Below the pieces are notes generated by a model that worked only from the letters and a program-made list of their open reading frames with translations, did not search any database and had not been told where the DNA came from. Both the position numbers and the translations under genes were made by a program. From Anaerolineales bacterium (GTDB lineage: Bacteria; Chloroflexota; Anaerolineae; Anaerolineales; Villigracilaceae), in the NCBI GenBank assembly GCA_015075275.1, contig JABTUU010000002.1:496001-560000 (forward strand): a stretch of 64,000 bases of DNA, in the 5' to 3' direction. Below are positions 50,815 to 61,355 of this stretch, in pieces (the stretch's first letter is position 1; each line of letters begins with the position of its first letter).

Positions 50815-51932
50815 AAATTATCGCGATCGCAGGCTCAGCCGTTCCTTCCGATACCGCCAACAGCATTCAAGTTATGAAAGCGTGCAATGCGCTGACGCAA
50901 CTCGGTCACGACGTTGTCCTTATCGTTCCCGGGCGCCGCCAGCCGAATCTTGAGAATCTGCAGTCGTATTACGGCATTGCTGCATCCTTCCTTATCGAGT
51001 GGCTTTCCGATTCCTCGCGCCGTCTGTTCACGCTCCATTCCGTTCGCCGCGCGCTGCAACTCAAACCCGACCTGATCTATACATGGTTCCCGCAATCCGC
51101 CGTGTTTAGCTTGCTTGCGAAGACCCCCGCTGTTTTCGAAGCGCATCTCCAGCCGACGGGACGCTTCGGTCCCCTTTGGCATCGCGCGTTAGCCCTTCTC
51201 CCCGGCAAGAAGCGCATCGCTTGCATCACCGACGCTTTACGCCTGCTTCTCGAACGCGACTTTAAGATGAATCTTCGCGCCGATGAATTTGTCATCGCGC
51301 CGAACGGCGTCGAACTTGAGCGCTTCGTTTCGTTGCCCGACCCAGCGACGGCGCGGCAATCCCTCGGCTTTCGCGAAGCTCCGACCGTTCTTTGCGCGGG
51401 TCATCTCTATGCAGGACGCGGCGCTGATTTGTTCCTCGCGTTAGCCGAAGCGTTGACGCGTGCGCATTTTATTTGGGTAGGCGGGCGCGCTTCCGACGTT
51501 AAAGAGTGGAAGCGAAAGGCATCGCGGTTATCCAACGTCAGTTTTGTCGGTTTCGTTCCCAACATCGAATTGCCGCGTTACCTTGCCGCCGCCGATATTT
51601 TGTTGATGCCCTACGGACGCTCCATCCTCGGCTCCAGCGGAGAGGCGTCGTCTGCGGCTGTCGCCAGCCCGATGAAAATGTTCGAGTATATGGCGGCGGG
51701 ACGCGCTATTTTAACGAGCGATCTGCCTGTGATTCGCGAGATACTAGACGATTCGTCCGCCGTCTTTGCGCCGCCGGAGGATGCCTCCGCGTGGATCGCC
51801 GCGTTGCAACCTCTACTTACCGACGATGCGCGTCGCCTCGCCTTGGCGGCGCAAGCAAAGAAAAACGTGGAACGGTTTTCGTGGATCAATAGGCAAACGC
51901 GCATCTTGAAGGGGTTGTTTGACGAGCGCTAA
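50811..51932 (+). CDS. Glycosyltransferase, GT4 family
   Basis: The 373-residue enzyme has the GT-B fold: an N-terminal acceptor domain and a donor domain with GHLYAGRGADLFL, FVGFVPNIELPRYLAAADILLMPY and the SPMKMFEYMAAGRAILTSDLPV segment with the conserved Glu. It uses a nucleotide sugar. Its ATG overlaps the flippase stop by 4 nt, so it probably builds the flipped glycan. Confidence 0.9.
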   Translation: MKIIAIAGSAVPSDTANSIQVMKACNALTQLGHDVVLIVPGRRQPNLENLQSYYGIAASFLIEWLSDSSRRLFTLHSVRRALQLKPDLIYTWFPQSAVFSLLAKTPAVFEAHLQPTGRFGPLWHRALALLPGKKRIACITDALRLLLERDFKMNLRADEFVIAPNGVELERFVSLPDPATARQSLGFREAPTVLCAGHLYAGRGADLFLALAEALTRAHFIWVGGRASDVKEWKRKASRLSNVSFVGFVPNIELPRYLAAADILLMPYGRSILGSSGEASSAAVASPMKMFEYMAAGRAILTSDLPVIREILDDSSAVFAPPEDASAWIAALQPLLTDDARRLALAAQAKKNVERFSWINRQTRILKGLFDER

Positions 51933-51942
51933 AGAACGTTCG

Positions 51943-52578
51943 TCACTCTCCCCGTTTTTGCTCCAGCGCTCGCTTCACTAATTTCATTCGAAAATGATCG
52001 GCGCGTTCGCGCTCTCCCAGCGCGGTCTCGATGAAGCGCTGTTCCGATTGCAGGCGCGGAATTAAATTGTGGTCGAGCGCATTGAGTCGTCGCGATGTGC
52101 GGCGGATCTCGTCGCCGAGCCGTATGAGGCGCAGGGTGGTATCCGCCAGATGGATGATGTCTTTCACTTCCCGTTCAAACGCCGCTGCGGCTTCGTCTAC
52201 ACTGGTCGGCATCCCTACGATGGAATAGCCGCGTTCCAAAAACGAACGCGAGGGACTCTTTTGCTCGATGTGCGGAATACGCACTCCCATTACATTGCTG
52301 GTCGAAACTTCGAGGTTGAATCCGCCCCGCGACGCCAGCCCAGCGGAGCGGAGCGCTTCGGCGCCTGCCAACGCTTCGGCGCGCGCCAACGCCCGGCTCG
52401 CTTCCGCCGCCGATTCTTGCAACGCGTCTGAGCGTTCGTATGCCGCGCTTGCGACGCGCATGAATTCTTTCATCAATGCGGCGCGTTTTTGCTCCAGCAG
52501 ATCGCGCCCTTGTTTCGCAAGCGTTGTCTGCGCTTTGCGGGCGAGTAATTCCATGCGGGTGACGGAGATATTGCTCAT
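51943..52578 (-). CDS. ntpD: V/A-type ATPase subunit D
   Basis: Subunit D is the central-shaft coiled coil. The 211-residue protein is almost all helix: an N-terminal part with [23 protein letters not shown] and a C-terminal long helix ending in [19 protein letters not shown]. It is last in the operon and overlaps subunit B by 4 nt. Confidence 0.93.
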   Translation of the reverse strand: MSNISVTRMELLARKAQTTLAKQGRDLLEQKRAALMKEFMRVASAAYERSDALQESAAEASRALARAEALAGAEALRSAGLASRGGFNLEVSTSNVMGVRIPHIEQKSPSRSFLERGYSIVGMPTSVDEAAAAFEREVKDIIHLADTTLRLIRLGDEIRRTSRRLNALDHNLIPRLQSEQRFIETALGERERADHFRMKLVKRALEQKRGE

Positions 52579-53981
52579 GATCTTTTATGATACTGTTCGA
52601 TGAATTCACGCGGGATACGCTTGAGCAGGTCGGGCGGCATAGTCGCCAGCAACTCCCACGCTGCATCTAGTGTTTGGGCGATCTCGCGGCTGGAAGTTCC
52701 CTGCCCGACGAATGTCTCCTCGAAACGATTAGTAAACTCTAACACGCGGCGATCTTCGATAGAAAGCGCCGCTTCACCGATGATTGCCACAAGCCGGCGT
52801 AGATCGCGCCCTTCGGCGTAAAACGCGTATAACTGATCTGCGAGGGAGCGATGATCGGCGCGCGTTTTACGCTCGCCAATGCCTGCGTTCATCAGCCGTG
52901 AAAGCGAAGGGAGCACGTCAATCGGCGGATAAATTCCCTTGCGATGCAGGTCGCGATTCAGCGCGATCTGTCCTTCGGTGATATAGCCGGTCAGATCGGG
53001 GATGGGATGCGTGATATCGTCGTCGGGCATGGTCAGGATGATAAGCTGCGTCACCGAACCGGACTTTCCGCGGATGCGCCCGGAGCGTTCGTAGAGACTC
53101 GAAAGGTCGGAGTACATATAGCCCGGGTAGCCGCGTCGCCCCGGCACTTCCTCGCTGGCGGCAGCGATCTCGCGCAACGCTTCGCAGTAGTTAGTCATAT
53201 CTGTGAGGATGACCAGCACATGCCGATTGTGCGTGAACGCCAGATATTCCGCGGCGGTGAACGCAGCGCGCGGCGTGAGGATGCGCTCAATGGAAGGGTC
53301 ATCGGCGCGGTTGATGAACAACAGCGTGCGATCCATGGTATCGCTGGCACGGAATTGATCCATGAAGAACGAGGTTTCGCGCTGAGTGATTCCGATGGCG
53401 GCAAAGATGACCGCGAAAGGCTCGTCGCCGCCGCTTCCGGTCATCGAGGCGTGCGAGGCGATCTGCGCGGCGAGTTCGTTGGCGGGCAAGCCGGCGCCAG
53501 AGAAGATCGGCAGCTTCTGCCCGCGCGTCAGTGTGTTCAACCCGTCAATGGCTGAGACGCCGGTCTGGATAAACTCGCTCGGTTGCGCGCGCATCGAAGG
53601 GTTGATCGGCAAACCGTTGATGTCGAGCATTTGCTCCGGCGCGATAGGCGGACCGCCGTCAATCGGAACGCCGGCGCCGTTGAGCGCGCGCCCCAACATA
53701 GAGAGCGAAACGCCCAGCCGCGCCACGTCGCCAGTGAAGCGCACGCGCGTCCGCTGGAGGTCTAAACCAGAAGTTCCAGTGAAGATACGCACCATACAAC
53801 GCTGCTGGTCTACGTCGAGGACTTGCCCCAAACGCACTTCGCCGTCGGGTCCTTCGACCTCTACGATCTCGTTATAGGCGACGCCGACGATGCGCTCAAT
53901 GAAGACCAACGGTCCGCGAATCTGCGAGAGCGTGCGATATTCTGCGGTGAATAAACGGGGAATAGAGGCAGTCTTGAGCAT
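52575..53981 (-). CDS. ntpB: V/A-type ATPase subunit B (regulatory)
   Basis: Subunit B is the non-catalytic partner of A in the A3B3 headpiece. The 468-residue protein has [20 protein letters not shown] near the start, [30 protein letters not shown] in the nucleotide domain (no full P-loop, as expected), and [22 protein letters not shown] 53981 begins MLKTASIPR and lies 1 nt after the A stop. It is translationally linked to D. Confidence 0.95.
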   Translation of the reverse strand: MLKTASIPRLFTAEYRTLSQIRGPLVFIERIVGVAYNEIVEVEGPDGEVRLGQVLDVDQQRCMVRIFTGTSGLDLQRTRVRFTGDVARLGVSLSMLGRALNGAGVPIDGGPPIAPEQMLDINGLPINPSMRAQPSEFIQTGVSAIDGLNTLTRGQKLPIFSGAGLPANELAAQIASHASMTGSGGDEPFAVIFAAIGITQRETSFFMDQFRASDTMDRTLLFINRADDPSIERILTPRAAFTAAEYLAFTHNRHVLVILTDMTNYCEALREIAAASEEVPGRRGYPGYMYSDLSSLYERSGRIRGKSGSVTQLIILTMPDDDITHPIPDLTGYITEGQIALNRDLHRKGIYPPIDVLPSLSRLMNAGIGERKTRADHRSLADQLYAFYAEGRDLRRLVAIIGEAALSIEDRRVLEFTNRFEETFVGQGTSSREIAQTLDAAWELLATMPPDLLKRIPREFIEQYHKRS

Positions 53982-53982
53982 G

Positions 53983-55773
53983 TTAATTGACTCCCATCGT
54001 CGAGAACTCCTGCCGCACACGCGCCGCCAGTTCTTGAATATCCGCTTCAGCGGACTGCGCCGGGAATTCCTTCATACGTGCGATCTGCGGAACGACTGAC
54101 AGAGATAAAATGCGCTCGAGCCGAATATCAGATTCGAGCGCGGCTTGCGCCAAGCGATGAAATTCCATGATCGTTTTCAGCATCCAATAAGATTTACCGA
54201 TGGCGCAATAGCGATCTACTTCGTGGAAGGACGATTGTTGAAGAAAGTCTTCGCGCAGCATACGCGCCGTCGCCAGCATGGCGCGTTCGGGTTCCGCTAA
54301 TGCGTCGGGTCCTACCAGTTGAACGATCTCCAGCAATTCCACCTCGCGTTGCAACAATGCCATCGCCGCTTTGGTTAGGTCGTTCCAGTCATCCGCCGCT
54401 TCGCGCTCAAACCACTCTTTGAAATTATAGAGCGAGTAACTGTTCGTCCAGTTGATGGCGGGGAAGTGGCGTCGACGCGAAAGATTGTAATCGAGCGCCC
54501 AAAATGTGCTTGCCACACGCATCGAATTTTGAGTGACCGGCTCGCTGAAGTCTCCACCGGGCGGCGAAACCGCGCCGACGATGGATACCGATCCGCTGCG
54601 CGCATCCGCCTCGGGCTTGTCGTCGCGACCCGCAAGACAATGGACTCTGCCAGCCCGCTCGTAAAATTCCGCCAAACGCGCCGCGAGATAAGCGGGGTAA
54701 CCCTCCTCGCCCGGCATTTCCTCCAGCCGCCCCGAGATCTCGCGCAATGCTTCGCCCCAGCGCGAGGTTGAGTCGGCGAGCATGAGCGCGTTGTAGCCCA
54801 TGTCGCGATAATATTCCGCAATAGTAATACCGGTGTAAATGCTTGCTTCGCGCGCCGCTACCGGCATATTTGACGTGTTCGCGATCAAGACCGTACGTTC
54901 CATCAGTTTCGCGCCGGTACGCGGGTCTTCAAGTTTGGGGAATTCTTCCAACACTTCGGTCATTTCATTGCCGCGTTCGCCGCAACCCACATACACCACT
55001 ACATCGGCTTCCGCCCAGCGCGCCAGGCTGTGCTCTGTGATGGTTTTTCCGGTGCCGAATCCGCCGGGGATGATGGCGGAGCCGCCTTTCGCGATTGGAA
55101 AGAACGCGTCAATAATACGCGTACCGGTCATCATCGGTTCATTGGGGGCGAGTCGCGTCCATACCGGCCGCGGTTGACGGACGGGCCAACGCTGCGTCAG
55201 CGTCACTTCGAGCTCGTTTCCCTCTTCCGACTTGACGATCGCTGCGATCTCGTCAACGGCGAACTCGCCTTCGCGAATCTGCACGACGCGCCCGCGTTGG
55301 TTAGGCGGCATCATAATTCGGTGCTCAATCGTCCGCGATTCGTTCACTGCGCCTATAATCTCGCCGGGTTCCACGAGGTCGCCTTCCGCTGCGCGCGGCG
55401 TAAAATGCCAGCGCTTCTCGAGCGGAAGCGGCGAAGCTTGCACGCCGCGTTCGATAAATCCGTCGCCGTATTGCGCTAAGAGATTCAACGGTCTTTGCAA
55501 GCCGTCGTATACCTGACCTAATAAGCCAGGTCCCAACTGCGCCGCCAATGGATAGCCTATATTGCTGACCGGCTCCCCGATGCGAATGCCGGACGTATCT
55601 TCATAAACCTGAATCGTCGTCAAGCCTTCTGAAAGACGGATGACCTCGCCGACCAAACCTGCCTCGCCCACAAGCGCCACATCGTATAAGCGGACGTTTT
55701 CCAGCCCCGAAGCGCGGACGACGGGTCCTGCAATGCGAACGATTCGTCCGCTCGCGTGTTGAGATTTATTCAT
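53983..55773 (-). CDS. ntpA: V/A-type ATPase subunit A (catalytic)
   Basis: Subunit A is the ATP-binding catalytic subunit. The 596-residue protein has [15 protein letters not shown] at the start, the bulge domain, the P-loop GGFGTGKT (about 237-244), [20 protein letters not shown] and [18 protein letters not shown] 55773 is chosen because it begins the conserved N-terminus and overlaps the F stop by 8 nt; an upstream frame lies inside the F gene. Confidence 0.96.
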   Translation of the reverse strand: MNKSQHASGRIVRIAGPVVRASGLENVRLYDVALVGEAGLVGEVIRLSEGLTTIQVYEDTSGIRIGEPVSNIGYPLAAQLGPGLLGQVYDGLQRPLNLLAQYGDGFIERGVQASPLPLEKRWHFTPRAAEGDLVEPGEIIGAVNESRTIEHRIMMPPNQRGRVVQIREGEFAVDEIAAIVKSEEGNELEVTLTQRWPVRQPRPVWTRLAPNEPMMTGTRIIDAFFPIAKGGSAIIPGGFGTGKTITEHSLARWAEADVVVYVGCGERGNEMTEVLEEFPKLEDPRTGAKLMERTVLIANTSNMPVAAREASIYTGITIAEYYRDMGYNALMLADSTSRWGEALREISGRLEEMPGEEGYPAYLAARLAEFYERAGRVHCLAGRDDKPEADARSGSVSIVGAVSPPGGDFSEPVTQNSMRVASTFWALDYNLSRRRHFPAINWTNSYSLYNFKEWFEREAADDWNDLTKAAMALLQREVELLEIVQLVGPDALAEPERAMLATARMLREDFLQQSSFHEVDRYCAIGKSYWMLKTIMEFHRLAQAALESDIRLERILSLSVVPQIARMKEFPAQSAEADIQELAARVRQEFSTMGVN

Positions 55774-56113
55774 CGCTTTCGCCCTTCCCTTTAAACGTGA
55801 TATGCGCGCCGATCGCCTGGCGAATAAGCGCGGCGATGCGACTCTTCTGCGAAGCTTCCTCGCCCAGTGATTTGCCGCCGGGGATGACGATATACGGCAA
55901 TTGTTCGGCAGACTCCAGCCGTTTGACAATTGCTTCGTCCATGCGCTCAAATAAGCCGTCGTCTATCGCCAGCAATCCAACTTCGCCGTCGCCGATCCAT
56001 TTCTCGATCAACTCTTGCGCGCTTTCCACATCATCTACGCCGTATGCGTCTACGCCGGCGAGATGGAACCCGGGCGTCAGCGAGGGACGCGTGATAACGA
56101 ACAATTGAGTCAT
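55766..56113 (-). CDS. V/A-type ATPase subunit F
   Basis: Subunit F binds the central shaft. The 115-residue protein has the Rossmann-like pattern: FVITRPSLTPGFHLAGVDAY, IGDGEVGLLAIDD, and LPYIVIPGGKSLGEEASQKSRI. ATG 56113 overlaps the subunit C stop (ATGA), which fixes the start. Confidence 0.9.
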   Translation of the reverse strand: MTQLFVITRPSLTPGFHLAGVDAYGVDDVESAQELIEKWIGDGEVGLLAIDDGLFERMDEAIVKRLESAEQLPYIVIPGGKSLGEEASQKSRIAALIRQAIGAHITFKGKGESDE

Positions 56114-57189
56114 AACGCTAATTCCAATTCTGCGACGATCGCTTCCGTCCGCAGATCGAGATTCAACCCATTCGCGATCCAACGAAGATTATTGATCTCA
56201 TTCGTTTTTAACGCGATAAACCCCAGCGGCACGCCGATCCCCAACGGGTCGCGGACGATTTGCGCGGCGAGCCATTTCAGTTGATGTAATTGCAGCGCGC
56301 GCTCAAAATCGCTCAGCCGGCGCGAGAGAGCGTACGCCTTTAAACCAGCGCGTAAGGCGGGAGCAAGTGCGCCCTGTGCCAACGTCTCTACCGCCGGCGG
56401 AACTTGATCTTGCCGCGCCGCGTTCTCAAGCGCCTTCAGTGGGATATGACTCGGTTGGATGAACAACTGCGCGACCTCGCCGCCCGCTAACTTCTCGCGC
56501 AACCGTTCGCGCTCGGCGGGGAACTGCGCGAAGCGCAGCGCAGTCAAAGTATTGAAAATACTCGCTTCCAAAACAAGCGCGCCGCTCAACGCTTCAGGCG
56601 AGTTTGATTCGTTCTTCAGCGTCTTCGCCGCTTCTGTAAAGCGCCATTGATCGAGCGCAAGTTCCAACGCAAAGATATTTTCCGCAGAAAATTGCGCCTG
56701 CGCTTTCAGCAAAGGCGCGGCAAAAGGCAGACTCATGCTCGCTAGCGAGTCAATCGCCTCGCGCGGGTTATCCGATCGCGCCAATTGATCGAGCAAATTT
56801 GCGTCGAGATCGCCGATAGGAAGCAGGATCGAAAGGATATCCGCCGTGGAAGTTTTGTTTGATAGCCCGCGTAAGATCGCTTTGAGATTATGAACGTCAT
56901 ACGCCCACAAGGAAAGCGCGATCAACCGTTGCGCGTCTTCTTTGTAGAAACCGCGCAATTTTCCTATCATAGCGATCAGATCGTCCCGCAGCGCGATGTT
57001 GATACATGCGATCCCGGTTGCATGCGTCAGCGCGGCTTCGATTGACTTTTGATAGGTCGTTCGCGTTAGCGCGGCGATCAGTCCCGGTAACGCGCCAGCG
57101 CCGGCGAGCGACTCTAACTCGCGACGCGAGAGCAGGCGCGACCTCATGGCGCGCAGGCGAGCGTTGCCGTAGTCGTAGTCAGCGGACAT
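56110..57189 (-). CDS. ntpC: V/A-type ATPase subunit C (d-type)
   Basis: Subunit C (AC39/d) links the shaft to the proteolipid ring. The 359-residue, mostly helical protein has YGNARLRAMRSRLLSRREL at the start and the repeated LKAILRGLSN and LKWLAAQIVRDPLGIGVPLGF patterns of the family. It follows subunit E by 21 nt. Confidence 0.9.
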   Translation of the reverse strand: MSADYDYGNARLRAMRSRLLSRRELESLAGAGALPGLIAALTRTTYQKSIEAALTHATGIACINIALRDDLIAMIGKLRGFYKEDAQRLIALSLWAYDVHNLKAILRGLSNKTSTADILSILLPIGDLDANLLDQLARSDNPREAIDSLASMSLPFAAPLLKAQAQFSAENIFALELALDQWRFTEAAKTLKNESNSPEALSGALVLEASIFNTLTALRFAQFPAERERLREKLAGGEVAQLFIQPSHIPLKALENAARQDQVPPAVETLAQGALAPALRAGLKAYALSRRLSDFERALQLHQLKWLAAQIVRDPLGIGVPLGFIALKTNEINNLRWIANGLNLDLRTEAIVAELELAL

Positions 57190-57210
57190 CTATGCCCCGT
57201 TTCTGCCCGG

Positions 57211-57804
57211 TCATTCCTGTTCAAACCGCGCCGCGAGTCGTCCGCGCAAGAAGGGCGTTGCGCGTTTAAGCCGCGCTTCCAGCGTATTGTTGACCGATAT
57301 CTTGCCGTCTACGCTTTTGATAATTATGCCGCCCCAGCAATTCAACGTAAACGCGGAGACGATTCTCAATCCCTGCTCGCTCAGGAAACCCTCCACCAGC
57401 GCTTGATCGCGCGGATCGGCTTCTAACTGAAAGCTTTCTTTACCCTCCGGAACCAACTCGTTCAGCGCTTCGTGGATCAGGGCGCGCAATACGCTGGGGT
57501 AGCGCGCATCCGCTCGAATGTCGGTAAGACGCGTTTCTGTTTCAGCGAGGGCGGCGTCAAGCCAACCTTCTTTCGTCTTGCCGACGATTTTCAGCGAATC
57601 CAGACGCGCCTGATGTAAAATGCGCGCGCGTTTTGCAACGCCGGGCACAGTTGCGCGTTCGGCGGCTTCCGCTTCAATCCGGCTTGCGTCAGCGCGCGCC
57701 TTTGCAAGGAGAGCGTGCGCTGCGGCGCGCGCGCGATCTTCAACCTCGCGTACTTGCTCCCGCCCCGCTTCGCGGATCTGCTCCAAAATGGCGGGTAGGC
57801 TCAT
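57211..57804 (-). CDS. ntpE: V/A-type ATPase subunit E
   Basis: Subunit E is the peripheral-stalk coiled coil. The 197-residue protein has a long N-terminal helix (IREAGREQVREVEDRARAA) and a C-terminal globular part with GGIIIKSVDGKISVNNTLEARL, the family signature. ATG 57804 directly follows the K stop (1 nt gap); an upstream frame start lies inside K. Confidence 0.92.
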   Translation of the reverse strand: MSLPAILEQIREAGREQVREVEDRARAAAHALLAKARADASRIEAEAAERATVPGVAKRARILHQARLDSLKIVGKTKEGWLDAALAETETRLTDIRADARYPSVLRALIHEALNELVPEGKESFQLEADPRDQALVEGFLSEQGLRIVSAFTLNCWGGIIIKSVDGKISVNNTLEARLKRATPFLRGRLAARFEQE

Positions 57805-57805
57805 G

Positions 57806-58045
57806 CTAACCGCCGAGGAGCAGGAGCATTGCCACAACGGCGAATCCGAGAATTACCATCGTTTCGGGGATGGCGATGAGCAGGATGATCGCGCCGAGCG
57901 CTTCTGGCTTTTCGGCGATCACGCCCGCTCCCGCCGAGCCGATGCGTCCTTGCGCTAACCCGGTGCCGATGGCGGCAAGCCCGATCGCCAGCCCGGCGCC
58001 GATCGCGACGAGCCCCGTTCCGATTGAAGTGAGGTCAATTTCCAT
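57806..58045 (-). CDS. ntpK: V/A-type ATPase proteolipid subunit K
   Basis: This 79-residue proteolipid has two membrane helices. Helix 1 holds GLAIGLAAIGTGLAQGRIG with a Gln near its end, and helix 2 holds the ion-binding Glu in AIPETMVILGF. It is the two-helix (not duplicated four-helix) type. The Gln and the Thr after Glu are at positions of Na+-coordinating residues in Na+-type c/K rings, but the Tyr ligand is absent. GGAGAAGCGC precedes the ATG. Confidence 0.93.
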   Translation of the reverse strand: MEIDLTSIGTGLVAIGAGLAIGLAAIGTGLAQGRIGSAGAGVIAEKPEALGAIILLIAIPETMVILGFAVVAMLLLLGG

Positions 58046-58083
58046 GCGCTTCTCCTTTGTTTAATGATGAGTTCAAGAAAATC

Positions 58084-59970
58084 CTATAAGCGGCTCTTGA
58101 AAGGCTCGTAACGCCGCCCTCCACCTTCGTAGAACTTACGAAAGAACTCGACATAATGCAAACGCAAACTATGAATAGTGGGGCTGAACATACCGAGCGT
58201 TAAGTTCAACGCGTGAATCAAAACAGCGAGGATCACGCCTACGACGACGTTGCCGACCAAGCCCGCCATTTCGTTCGCCACCTTTGCAAGAAATACAGAC
58301 GCTAAGCCGATCGCCGCGATACGCAAGTAAGACAGAATGTTGCCGATCAACGTCAAAAATTCGATCGGTCCCATAATGATGCCGAGCGAGCCGAGCGAAG
58401 CGCCGAGCATGACCACGCCGACGATGACGAACGCAATCGAGATTGTCTTAAACCCTTGCGGCATTAGGTTGGCTAGGATGCTCACAAGCAGGAATAAGCC
58501 AATTAAGCCAAGCAACATGCCGCCGCGTTCGAGCAGGTGACTGCGGCTTTTGTCTTTGATGGCTTCCCATACGCCGATCACGAGTCCCAAAGTGATGTGC
58601 GCCGCTCCGATCCCGATGGTCATTAGCAACAGCCCCATCACGTTACCGGGGTTGGCGCGGTCAAACCAGAGCGGGTGCAAGCCGAGTTGTTCGCCCAGCG
58701 TGCCAAACGCTTCGCCGAACAGGAAACCGAAGAGAATCGCCCAAGCCGAGCCCATCGCCAGAACAAGCAGAATATCGCGCGTCATGCCCTCCTTGAAGCG
58801 CCGTAATAAGCCAAGGCTGATCAACAGCGCCAGCGTTCCATAACCCACGTCGCCGAGAATCATGCCGAAGAACAGCGGTAGAAAGAACGCCATAAGGCGC
58901 GTCGGGTCAACGTGCCCGTAGCGCGGAAGAGCGAGCATATTGATGAGACTCTCAAAAGGTTTTGCGATCATTGGGTTTTGTAAGACGACCGGCGCGCGTT
59001 TCTTCAACTCGGGCGTCAGCGTTAATACTTCGACAAATGCCGAGCCCGTAGGAATATCGCGCAACGTAGTTTTCAACGCCTCGAACTGGTCGGTTGGAAC
59101 CCAGCCCGCCAGAATGAAACTTGTGTCGGTTTCGCCGAATTTTAGAAAAACAGACGACGCCTCAACCTCGTCTTGCAACGCGGCACGCCATGCAGATAGT
59201 TTTTTACTCCACTGCTCAGACAACGCCACAACTTTCCGATTGATCTCCGCGATCTCAGCAGGGATGGCGGTCATGCGATGGTAGAGCGTCGCCAATGCCG
59301 TGTCGGGCGAACCGTCGCCTAATTCTTCGGGGAGGCGCAACCGCGAGATATTTTCGCGTCCGAGCATTGTTTCAATCTCTTGCGTGAACGCCTCAGGAAA
59401 GACGATCAGCATGGCGCGCGTGGATGAATCGATGTCGGTAGAGACGACATCCGCTCGACCGTGAGTGAGTTCGAGCGCGCGTTTACTGATATGATCCAGA
59501 ACATCCATGTGATCGCGACTAATGAGAATTCCTATCGAACGATTACCGGCTTTCTGCGCCGACGACGGCAGGATCGGCAATAATTTTCGCAAAGTCGCTT
59601 CGAAGCGCGGCAATGAGGCAAGTTCGGCTTCCAGCTTTTCCTTTTGTAAAAGCAAGTCTTTTAAGTAAGGCGCAAGTTCATTTACGCCGGCGCGCGCTTC
59701 ATCTATATAATTATCCGGCAGCGGCAGCGTCTTCTGTGAAACAGGTCCGTTGAGCGCGTCAATCAAGCCGTTAATGCGCGCCAGCAACAGACTGAGTTCT
59801 TCTTGCGCGCGCGCTGTTTCTTGATCCAGCGTTAATGCGTGCGCAGAGATTTCAGGCAACCCAGCCAAATCTTCAATGTGTACGTATCCGAACGCGCGCA
59901 ATGCGCGGACAGTCGTCTGTAAGTGACTTTTCAGTCCGATGATTTGGATGGGGGTCATTTCACGACTCAT
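58084..59970 (-). CDS. ntpI: V/A-type ATPase subunit I (a-type)
   Basis: Subunit I is the membrane stator. The 628-residue protein has a soluble N-terminal half of about 320 residues with coiled-coil regions and a C-terminal half of 7-8 helices. The half-channel region shows LIHALNLTLGMFSPTIHSLRLHYVEFF, including the conserved His/Arg residues, and GLASVFLAKVANEMAG. ATG 59970 follows GGGAG; it lies inside the last codons of the G/H gene. Confidence 0.92.
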   Translation of the reverse strand: MSREMTPIQIIGLKSHLQTTVRALRAFGYVHIEDLAGLPEISAHALTLDQETARAQEELSLLLARINGLIDALNGPVSQKTLPLPDNYIDEARAGVNELAPYLKDLLLQKEKLEAELASLPRFEATLRKLLPILPSSAQKAGNRSIGILISRDHMDVLDHISKRALELTHGRADVVSTDIDSSTRAMLIVFPEAFTQEIETMLGRENISRLRLPEELGDGSPDTALATLYHRMTAIPAEIAEINRKVVALSEQWSKKLSAWRAALQDEVEASSVFLKFGETDTSFILAGWVPTDQFEALKTTLRDIPTGSAFVEVLTLTPELKKRAPVVLQNPMIAKPFESLINMLALPRYGHVDPTRLMAFFLPLFFGMILGDVGYGTLALLISLGLLRRFKEGMTRDILLVLAMGSAWAILFGFLFGEAFGTLGEQLGLHPLWFDRANPGNVMGLLLMTIGIGAAHITLGLVIGVWEAIKDKSRSHLLERGGMLLGLIGLFLLVSILANLMPQGFKTISIAFVIVGVVMLGASLGSLGIIMGPIEFLTLIGNILSYLRIAAIGLASVFLAKVANEMAGLVGNVVVGVILAVLIHALNLTLGMFSPTIHSLRLHYVEFFRKFYEGGGRRYEPFKSRL

Positions 59971-60322
59971 GAAAACTCCCGCTTTCATTAAGACCGAGCG
60001 TGACGGTCAACGCTTCGCGGATCGCTGCTTCCATTTGCGTCTTCCCGCGTTGTTTTAGCGCTTGCGCTTCTTTATTTGCATTCTCAACGATTTGGTGCGC
60101 CTCTTCCTGCGCGTGAGAAACGATCTCTTGGCGACGGTTTTGCCCGCGCTGTATGCCCGCTTCATGCGCGTCCGCTTTCAGGCGCGAGGCTTGCGCGCGC
60201 GCTTCTACAAGCGTCGTTTCAGAGGCTTCGCGCGCTGCGATCAACATACGCGCGACCTCCGCTTCCGCTATTCGGATTTGATCGAGAGGGGATAGTTCCG
60301 AGAACGATAACGGTCCGTTCAT
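59960..60322 (-). CDS. V/A-type ATPase subunit G/H (peripheral stalk)
   Basis: The 120-residue protein is a single long helix rich in Ala, Glu, Arg and Gln (AEAEVARMLIAAREASETTL, then VSHAQEEAHQIVENANKEAQ) and is the first gene of the operon. It should pair with subunit E in the peripheral stalk. ATG 60322 begins the conserved block; an upstream frame is Arg/Cys-rich and unlikely. Confidence 0.82.
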   Translation of the reverse strand: MNGPLSFSELSPLDQIRIAEAEVARMLIAAREASETTLVEARAQASRLKADAHEAGIQRGQNRRQEIVSHAQEEAHQIVENANKEAQALKQRGKTQMEAAIREALTVTLGLNESGSFHES

Positions 60323-60654
60323 ACCCTGATTTCTCCGTCTACGAATGGAATAATTGCCGTTGCAACACCGGCGGCGCAATTTGAGTGTACTATAAGAAAA
60401 ATCTTAAACAGTACGATTAAAGTCATTTTTATCTTATACAAATGACCTTATTTGCCGCCTTGCGCCGCTTAACACATGGGCGTGGGAAGAATGGGCTATC
60501 CGCAAATTGTTATTCGGTTGTACAATAAACGGCGACAATCGTTGAAAGTTCGCCGCCTTTACGCGAACCTGAAAAAATGACGATAGGGTTTGACTTTTTT
60601 TAAGAACCTCGTATACTACATTATTGATTGTTATCACTTAGAGGAGAATAGCCT
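60323..60654. promoter_or_regulatory. Divergent promoter region between the V-ATPase operon and the FHA gene
   Basis: On the plus strand TTGACT (60590-60595) and TATACT (60612-60617) are 16 bp apart, followed by GAGGAG (60641-60646) before the FHA ATG. On the minus strand TATAGT (60394-60389) is a possible -10 for the ATPase operon with no clear -35. The rest is AT-rich and contains no gene. Confidence 0.6.
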
Positions 60655-61236
60655 ATGGCTCAGTATCAACTTGTTATGCGGACGGGTCCTACCCCCGGCG
60701 CAGTCTATGCGCTGGAAGGCGACCAATTGACGATTGGACGCGACTCATCTAACGAGATCGCAATCAACGACGCCGAAGTGTCGCGCCATCATGCGCGGTT
60801 AACATTCCAAGGCGGAAAGTTCGTGCTGGAAGACCTCGGCTCGACCAACGGCACCTTTGTTAACGGTCAGCGCCTGAGCGGACCGCGTGTGCTGAAAGCG
60901 GGCGAGATCGTTTCGTTCGGCGAACAGATCGTGCTGGTCTTTGAAGTCTCCACCTTTGACCCGGCGGCGACGATTGCCTCTCCTCGGGCTGCGGCTGTGA
61001 TCGCCGCCGCACGATCGGCTCCTCCACCTCCTCCGCCCGCCCAGCAATATGTGGGCAACGTTCCCGCCAGCCCTGTAGAACAGCAATCTGCTCCTACGGC
61101 GAAGAAATCCACTACGCCTATTTTCCTGATCGGCGGCGGGGTCGTGTTGTTCGTGTGCATTTGCGCGGGCGCTCTCTATTATATTGACAGCAACTTCTTA
61201 TGGTGTACGTTTTTCCCCTTCTTAGGGGGATGTTAA
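60655..61236 (+). CDS. FHA-domain membrane-anchored protein
   Basis: The N-terminal FHA domain (about 20-95) binds phosphothreonine peptides: LTIGRDSSNEIAINDAEVSRHHARL contains the GR...S...SRHH residues, followed by DLGSTNGTFVNG. A Pro/Ala-rich linker (PPPPPPAQQ) and one membrane helix (PIFLIGGGVVLFVCICAGAL) lead to a short Cys-containing tail. The 193-residue protein probably docks Ser/Thr kinase substrates at the membrane, though no kinase is in the window. Confidence 0.9.
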   Translation: MAQYQLVMRTGPTPGAVYALEGDQLTIGRDSSNEIAINDAEVSRHHARLTFQGGKFVLEDLGSTNGTFVNGQRLSGPRVLKAGEIVSFGEQIVLVFEVSTFDPAATIASPRAAAVIAAARSAPPPPPPAQQYVGNVPASPVEQQSAPTAKKSTTPIFLIGGGVVLFVCICAGALYYIDSNFLWCTFFPFLGGC

Positions 61237-61255
61237 CCGACTCAACTGAGTGGCA

Positions 61256-61293
61256 AAAAGATTTCGCGGCGTTATAACGCCGCGAAATCTTTT
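61256..61293 (+). terminator. 38-bp perfect palindrome terminator
   Basis: Two 19-bp arms (AAAAGATTTCGCGGCGTTA and its complement) meet without a gap and end in TTTT. It lies 19 nt after the FHA stop. Confidence 0.8.
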
Positions 61294-61355
61294 ATAGTTG
61301 TAAAAGTTCCATTTCTTGGCTAGAATAAGGACAGCGCGTTTGGAAGGCGCTTTTC

